Part shown: positions 57,302-64,000 of the stretch, one piece after another
Layout of the letters: every line of letters starts with the position of its first letter
Position numbering within the stretch: the first letter of the stretch is position 1
Source of the DNA: CAWDDA01 sp963813345
Lineage (GTDB): Bacteria; Acidobacteriota; Blastocatellia; RBC074
NCBI GenBank assembly: GCA_963813345.1
Contig: CAWEYR010000026.1
Span: 232,943 to 296,942, forward strand
Length of the DNA: 64,000 nucleotides
Direction of reading: 5' to 3'
The notes under the pieces: generated by a model
The model's input: only the letters and a program-made list of their open reading frames with translations
Told to the model about the DNA's origin: nothing
Databases searched by the model: none
Position numbers and translations under genes: made by a program

Positions 57302-60300
57302 ATGGGCAGTCCCTTCGTTGAACAATTAATTGAACTCTGCAACCGGTGGCCTACACGGTCCAAGTGGGTGGTAGTCCCCTCGCATTCGATCGGACATACG
57401 CTCGGCGATCGACTTGTCCTGAGTGGTACCAACTGGGCGAACCTGCGCTTTGTAACTCCGTTCGATCTGGCATTGAGAATGGCCGGGCCATTTCTCGTTG
57501 AACGCGAAATAGATCCTTCTGAAGACACGCTGGGTGGGGCACTGATGATCCGGCTCCTGCTCGAACTACCTGACCAACATAGTCATTTCAAGACAACAGC
57601 CGAGCATCCGTCGATAGGAGACGCTCTTTGGATGACTATTCGTGAGCTGCGGATGGCGGGAATCAGTTCGCGCGAACTCGAGAGCAAGACCTTTGGCTCT
57701 GCTTCAAAGAAAGGCGAGCTCACCGGACTGCTTGCCGCATACGAAGATTACCTCAGCAAGAGCAAGCTGGCTGACATGCCTGCAGTCTTCGAGGAGGCGG
57801 CCGCTCACGTTGATTTCTGTCCGATTCAACGCGATCACTGCTGGACTGAGCTTCCGGATACTGCGTGGCCGTTTCTAGAACAGCAATTGCTCGACCAGCT
57901 TCCCGGTGAACACATTGCTGCGCGCGGCGCGAGCATTCGAGGCGTCAATCGGCCGCGACGTTTCACCAAACCTGCAAGCTCCTCACTGAACCTGACAGCA
58001 CAAGAGAGATCACGCGGGATGCTGACCGAATCTCGTTCTTTCTGGATTCAGGCAAAGCGCCACCACCTTTGAACGACGGTTCTTTCGAACTGTTTCACGC
58101 GGGCGGACGGGATTCAGAAATCGAAGAGGTATTTCGACGAATTCAGGCATTGTCGCTTAGTCTCGATCAGATCGAGATTGCATGCGCTACATACGACATC
58201 GCAACTCTTGCGTGGGAAAAGGCACGGCTGCACGGCTGGCCGGTGACGACCGAATATGGTCTGGCTGCAGCAGCTACACGTCCGGGCAGAGCGTTGCTTG
58301 CCTGGTGTGATTGGATCGATCGCGATTTCGACGCTGCCGCTCTGAGGCGTTTGCTCCAGTCAGGCGATCTCAATCCCGCAGCATTTAAGGATTCCGGGCA
58401 TCCCGATGGATTCTCGCCGGGTCAGGCTGCGCGGCTTCTTCTTCGCGCCGAAGCTGCGTGGGGAAGAAGTACGTATAGCCTCTCTCTCAGCCGGCTGATT
58501 GCCCGACTCGAGGCGCAAGCTGCGGACTCTGATAACTCAGTGCAACGGCGCGAAGCGGATCAGCGATCCGCCTTGCGTGCGAAATGCCTTCTCGCGTGGG
58601 TCGAAGGCATCATCAATTCCGTCCCGTCTCCAGCAGACGATGGTCAGGTACAAGTCAGTGACCTCGTTGCATCGGCGATCTCATTCCTGGAACACAGTTC
58701 AGCGCGTACAAGCGTGATTGATGGCGCTGCTCTGACAAGGCTCAAGGATTCACTGGCAGAGCTGAATAGCTTTGGCGATTACCGGGCAAGCCTGCAGGCC
58801 GCACTGCGGTTTGTCCGTGAGAGAGTGGACAGTTTACGGATCGCCGCCGATCGCATGCGACCTGGTCATCTCCTCGTTTCACGATTGGTGCAGGCCGGAA
58901 GATCCGGACGACCGAATATTTTCATTGTGGGTCTTGAAGAAGGACGCGTATTTCCGGCGGTTATTGAAGACCCTGTTCTGCTGGACACGGAACGCACTCG
59001 AATCAGCGAACGATTGCGTACTTCGCACGATCGTCTCGAAGAGAGCGTTTACGCAGTCGTCTCGAGTCTCGTTTCGTTGGATGCTTCGCGCGTATGCTTC
59101 AGCTTTTCGTCTTGTGATACACGGCAATTCCGCGAGACGTTCCCATCGTGGCTGGTTCTCGAGGCGTGGCGGCTCAAGACGGGAAATCCCGTCGCTACCT
59201 TCGACAATCTCAAAAACGAGCTTGAGGAACCCGTGTCTCGCGTCCCGAGAGCTTCGGACGCAGCGCTGTCAGACGCCGGATGGTGGCTCAGCCACGTCAA
59301 AGAGGGAGGAGATCGAGTTGTTCCAGCGCTTCTTGGAGCATTTCCATCGCTCGCGATTGGACGTCAGCGCAGAAGAGCGCCGCCAGCTCTCCGACTTTAG
59401 TGAGTTTGACGGCTATGTGCCGGCTGCCGGTTCGGTGCTCGATCCTGCACGGAACGACCGCACGATGTCAGCGACGACGCTTGAAAACGCTGCAGCCTGC
59501 CCGTTCAGATATTTTCTCAGCCGGGGACTTGGAGTGGAGCCGATTGGAGAGGCTGAACGTCAGGCTGATGTCTGGCTGGACGCACTGACACGCGGAAGCG
59601 AACTGCATGCGCTCTACGCCGCGATAATGCGAGAGGTCCGTGCTGAAGGAAAATGGCCCCCCGCGTAAGCATTTCCTCGACCGTATAGCAGCAATGGGGA
59701 AAGCCCGGCTCAGTGAACTGAGGGAAACGCTGCCTCCACCCTCGGACGATGTCTTTGATCGCGAGGCCGACGAGTTCATGGAAGATCTTGAATTGTTCAT
59801 GACGACTGAGTGCAATCAACGCGGCGTCGAAGGCGTAGGATTTGAAGTAGGTTTTGGAACGGGTGCATGGTCGAGTGCAGAAGATGCGATGGAACCACTT
59901 TCAAATGTCGAACCTGTAGCCATCAAACTAAGACCTGGAAGAATCATACGACTCCGTGGCCGCATTGATCGAATCAATCGGCTCGAAGATGGCTCGTACG
60001 AGATCGTCGATTACAAGACAGGCAAGTTCTGGCGAGACGGTTGGAAGGGGATGTTCGTTCAAGGCACGCGCCTGCAACACGCTCTCTATAGCATCGCCGC
60101 CCGGTTCGTCCTGGCTGCAAGTGGAAAGAAGGACCCGGTGATCAAGCAGGCTTCGTATCTGTTTCCGACTGTACGTGGCTGGAACACGCGCTTTGACATA
60201 CCTCAGGACGATGGCAAGAAGGTCCTCGGCGTATTGAATGACTTGTGTGATGTGATCGCGGCAGGTGCATTCGTACATGCTGACAACGATGAGGCGTGCA

Positions 60301-60419
60301 AGTGGTGCGACTATTCAGCGGCCTGCGGCCGTGAGCCCTTTAACCGCTCGACGGTAAAGTTAAGCTCTCCGGCTACAGATGTGTTGAGTTCGTTTCGACG
60401 GTTGAAAGAGCATGAATAA
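57302..60419 (+). CDS. AddB/AdnA-like helicase-nuclease subunit with Fe-S nuclease, about three frameshifts
   Basis: N-terminal part: KWVVVPSHSIGHTLGDRLVL and VFEEAAAHVDF. Middle: RRIQALSLSLDQIEIACATY, RPNIFIVGLEEGRVFPAVIE and RLEESVYAVVSSLVSLDAS. C-terminal RecB-like nuclease: AAACPFRYFLSRGLG, RLRGRIDRINRLEDGSYEIV then DYKTGK, and CKWCDYSAACG, which with the earlier Cys gives four Fe-S ligands. Frames change near 58000, 59310 and 59655. About 1,040 residues. With the next gene it would process double-strand DNA ends for recombination. Confidence 0.85.
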
Positions 60420-63400
60420 GACACCAGCCGATCAACCAGTACGACATCGTATCGAGCACGAGCTCGATAGCACTTTCCTTGTCGAGGCTGGAGCGGGGTC
60501 TGGCAAAACTCATTGTCTTGCGCGCCGGATCGCGCGGGGAATCGCGAGCGGTCATTACCAGATTGAGCATGTCGCGGCGGTTACATTTACACGCAAGGCG
60601 GCTGCAGAATTGCGCGGCCGCTTGCAGCTTGCGCTCGAAACTCTAGTCAGCGCGGGCCCCACCCCGGAAGAACGTGCTCGAATGGATAAAGCGCTCAGAT
60701 CGATCGAGCGATTCTTTGCAGGTACCATCCACAGCTTTTGCGGTCATCTGTTGCGAGAGCGCCCGGTAGAGGCGAGCATTGCACCGGGATTTGTCGAAAT
60801 AGACGACGTCGAGGACCAGCATCGCCGCAAACAGGCGTGGCGTGATTTCGTTGCGCGCGAGCGTGGCAGCGGATCAAAGTTGATGTCGGACATTCAGGCC
60901 GCAGGTTTGAAGCCGTCTGACCTGGACGGTGCCTTCGGGGTAGTTTGTGAGCATGATGAAGTCGAGTTCCCCGCCGGAGACGCCACTTCTCTTGACGCCG
61001 CGAGCACCTGGAAATCGTTCGACAAATTCTTTTCAGCGATTGATAAGTTGATGCCCGATCCGTTTGATCCTGGCTCCACCTGCAATGTCCAGCACGCAGT
61101 GGTTGAGCTGAGGGATCGAATCAAGGTGGTGCGCAAGAACAGGCCCGGCGCACTTGCAGATACTCCTTCGTCGCTTCGAAGGCAACATTAAGATTGTCAA
61201 CAAACGATGGGGCGATGGAAGCAGCCAGGGCAATCGCGTAGCCAGCGAGGTGTCCGCCCTGTTGGATAAATTCCAGAGCGACACCGTCACCCCGTGGCTT
61301 CGATCCTGGCGACAGTATATCTATCACCTGTCAATCACCGCCCTCACTCGCGCAAGAGCAAGTTACGCCTCCGCGCGGCGGCGCGACAATGTAGTCAACT
61401 ACACCGATCTGCTCTCAGCTGCTGCACGCCTTCTGCGAACCGATGCCAGCGTGCGCAGAGAGTTGCAACAGAAGCATCGCTGGATTCTGGTTGATGAGTT
61501 TCAGGATACGGACCCAATTCAGGCAGAAGTGCTTTTGCTGATGGCTGCAAACGAAGATTCCATCGACGACCTATCGGATGCCGACTGGTCCAACGTTCGG
61601 CTTCGGCCCGGCGCACTTTTTATCGTCGGCGATCCCAAGCAATCAATTTATCGCTTCCGGAGGGCCGACATCGAGGTCTACAACACCGTCAGACGCCTGA
61701 TCGAAGCTTCGGGTGGCGAAGTCCTCTCACTCACTGCGTGCTGGCGATCTCTCCCGGAAGTCTGCTCGCTGGCAAATGAAGTTTTTCCAGGCAGGTTTCC
61801 GAAGGTCGCCACTTCTGAAGCACCGAAGTTCGAGCCGCTGGAACCGGTCCGAACCTCACCGGCTGCGAAGGGTAAGTCGGCATCGCCCGCGACCGGGATA
61901 GCGACATTGACGATGCCTTTCACTTCGTCGTCCACTGTCGCAGAAGAAGAAGCATCGCGCATTGCCGAATACATAAAGGCGCGGGTCGGTGCCGGACAGA
62001 AGTGCGGCGACTTTCTTATCGTCACTCGTCAAAGGAAGAATCTCGGTGTCTACGCTGCAGCGCTCGAGGAGCTCGAGATTCCAGTTGAAGTCAGCGGCGC
62101 GGGAATGTTTACTTCTTCGCCTGAGGTTGCGACTCTATGTCTATTGCTCACATCCATCGCTGATCCGCTCGACTCAGTATCACTCGTAGGCGTACTGCGC
62201 GGCGCACTCTTTGGTGTCAGTGATCAGGAGCTCTTCGCATATCGCCAGTCTGGCGGACGATTCGAGCTGACTGCACCCATAGTCGAAGCTGCCGGCAGCG
62301 GCTCCCGTGCAAGTACTGCGCTGAACTCACTCCGGTCGCTCTATCGACTGACGCGCACACTTCCGGCTGGAGCGGCAGTTGAGACGATCCTCGACGAAAC
62401 CGGACTGCTGGCGCTCGCCGCCACTAGCCCAGGCGGTGCGGCTGCCGGGAATCTGCTCCAGGCTGTTGATATGGTGCGTCAGGTAACGGAAATGGGTGGA
62501 AGCCTTGCCGAGGCTGCCGAAGCAATTCAGGAAGACGCGCTCCTGTCCACTGAGATCGAATCATTGCCGCTCGAAGCAGGTCGCGAGGATGTAGTGCGCG
62601 TAATGAACCTTCATCGCGTGAAAGGACTTGAGGCTCCTGTTGTTTTTCTTGCCGACCCCACACAAGGCTATGTCTTTCCTCCTGAAGTCCGCATTGTGCG
62701 CGAAGGTGGACGATCGCGTGGATACATGAAGATCCAATGGAAGTCGGAAGTTGGATTTACAAAGATCACAATCGGCGAGCCTGCGGATTGGAGCACGCAC
62801 GAAGAGATCGAAAAACGTTACATGGACGCCGAGGTAAATCGCCTGCTTTACGTCGCAGCTACACGTGCGCGCGATCTATTGGTCATCAGCAGAGTTGTGA
62901 AACAGGGAGGCGGAGCATCAGCAAACAAGGCATGGGGCGCGTTTGACTCTTACCTTTCAAGGGCAAAAGAACTCGAAGTGTTGCCCGTGCCGCAAATGCG
63001 CGATCGCGGGATTCCCGATTGCTCGCCGGCAGTCCGGAGCGTTGCGGCATCTGCTCGCGATGAAAGAGCTCAGAGCCTTCGTCAACCATCGTGGACTGTG
63101 ACCAGTGCCACCGATGCAGTGCACCACCGGGGACCGGCGAAGCGAATTAGACGCGAATTAGCTGATGAACCTATTGTGGAAGCCACGATTGCACCGGATG
63201 ACGTTGCAGTGCTCAACGATACTCCAAGCCATGGTGCTGATAGCGGCTATGCGTGGGGCCTTCTGATTCACGGCTTGCTCGAGCACGCTATGGCACGAAA
63301 AGATGCAACACGTAAGGACCTCGAACGTCTCGCACGATGGTTAACCGTTGAGTTTCCCGATTTGCGAGAGTTTATTGGAAGCGCGGTCGATGTTGTTGAA

Positions 63401-63787
63401 CGCGTCTCAAAGGCAGACTTCTGGCGTGAAGCGAGTGAAGCAGGCGAATGCCACGTCGAAGCGCCTTTCGCGATTCAATTGCCCGGGCCATCTGACGGAG
63501 TTCCGTCAGTCCTGCATGGCATCATCGATCTCGTGTATAGATCGAATGAAGGCTGGAACGTACTCGATTACAAGACCGACCAGGTGAAGGATGCGTCGGA
63601 GCTCATCGACCGATATCGAACCCAGGTCACCCAGTACGTCGATGCATGGCAAACGCTAACGAAATCGAGCGGAGCCGAAGGGTCGCTCTATTCGGTACGA
63701 AACAATCAGAAGGTCGTTGCAACTCCGCGAACGCCTGGGAGCGCCGGCTATGAGCTGCACACGCGGCGCTTCGACCCAGAGGTTTGA
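60412..63787 (+). CDS. AddA-like UvrD/Rep helicase-nuclease, frameshift near 61175
   Basis: Overlaps AddB by 8 bases. Helicase motifs: VEAGAGSGKTHCLARRI (I), AAVTFTRKAAAELRGRL (Ia), ILVDEFQDTDPIQAEVL (II), FIVGDPKQSIYRFRRAD (III), VRVMNLHRVKGLEAPVVFL (V) and NRLLYVAATRARDLLVI (VI). C-terminal nuclease has HGIIDLVYRSNEGWNVLDYK. The frame changes near 61175. About 1,120 residues. Its stop region contains GGGAGCGCCGGCTATGAG, a repeat-like stretch read as coding. The pair is the AddAB/AdnAB type. Confidence 0.9.
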
Positions 63788-63851
63788 GCATAGCTTGCCG
63801 CGCGCCGCAGGCGACGACGCCAGCAGCTAACGCTTTGCAGATGTACAAGCT

Positions 63852-64000
63852 ATGAACGTCAAAGTTGAAAAGGCTGGCAACATTACTACCATCATTCTTT
63901 CCCGGCCGGATGTGCGCAATGCGGTTGACCGTGCGACCGCTGAGGCTCTCGCCGGTGCGTTTCGTGAATTCGATTCTGATTCGTCGGCTTCTGTCGGTGT
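63852..64000 (+). CDS. Enoyl-CoA hydratase/isomerase family protein (partial, 3' end outside window)
   Basis: The visible 49 residues MNVKVEKAGNITTIILSRPD then VRNAVDRATAEALAGAF are the crotonase N-terminal pattern (LxRPxxRNAVD). It hydrates or isomerises acyl-CoA. The N-terminus follows 64 bases after AddA; the active-site glutamates are outside the window. Confidence 0.8.
   Translation, partial: MNVKVEKAGNITTIILSRPDVRNAVDRATAEALAGAFREFDSDSSASVG

Overview
The window most likely comes from a member of the Acidobacteriota, perhaps a Blastocatellia-type organism. The evidence is a VWFA-related protein of the acidobacterial type, tandem secreted carboxypeptidase-regulatory-like proteins, a secreted heme/copper-monooxygenase-like protein, a kinase-ATPase-TPR fusion, and many small palindromic dispersed repeats. 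This assignment is inference from gene content; there is no rRNA here. About half of the genes carry one or more frame breaks that leave both halves recognisable, so the sequence probably contains many uncorrected single-base indels. I therefore annotate such genes as one interrupted CDS rather than as pseudogenes.

Layout. 1-6.7 kb (minus): the conserved envelope/sigma-54 block lptC-lptA, lptB, rpoN, hpf, rapZ and a PTS EIIA gene cut by the window edge. 6.7-12.7 kb: 2-hydroxyacid dehydrogenase, lipid kinase, tatC/tatA, a VWA protein and two small secreted proteins. 12.7-13.3 kb: a gene-free stretch with a textbook sigma-54 promoter, a predicted structured small RNA with terminator, and a long hairpin. 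13.3-18.4 kb: degenerate M3 peptidase-like gene, aroB, secreted TPR protein, DUF6986-type aldolase. 18.4-20.4 kb: a compact element with 21-bp perfect terminal inverted repeats that contains only two DUF1670-type genes. 20.4-24.6 kb (minus): a complete urate-to-ureidoglycolate operon (allantoinase, allantoicase, OHCU decarboxylase, HIU hydrolase, uricase). 24.9-36.4 kb: mixed metabolic and secreted proteins, including a Tat-exported phosphotriesterase-like hydrolase, an ECF42-type sigma factor, an ATP-grasp/zinc-peptidase pair, a heme-copper secreted protein and a penicillin acylase. 36.4-39.4 kb (minus): exonuclease, VOC protein, NIPSNAP-like protein, MerT-like protein and a thioredoxin-like protein with an in-frame TGA at the first position of a CxxC motif, followed by a SECIS-like hairpin. 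39.4-47.1 kb: APH(6)-type kinase, YCF48-like repeat protein, PIN/Phd toxin-antitoxin pair, DACNV/DAC-like protein and two carboxypeptidase-regulatory-like proteins. 47.4-57.2 kb: Uma2 protein, zincin protease plus HEAT protein, two VOC proteins, kinase-ATPase-TPR protein, GMC oxidoreductase. 57.3-63.8 kb: an AddB/AddA-type helicase-nuclease operon, then the start of an enoyl-CoA hydratase.

The strongest candidates for something new are the putative selenoprotein beside a MerT-like transporter, the DUF1670 two-gene inverted-repeat element, and the sigma-54-driven structured RNA.
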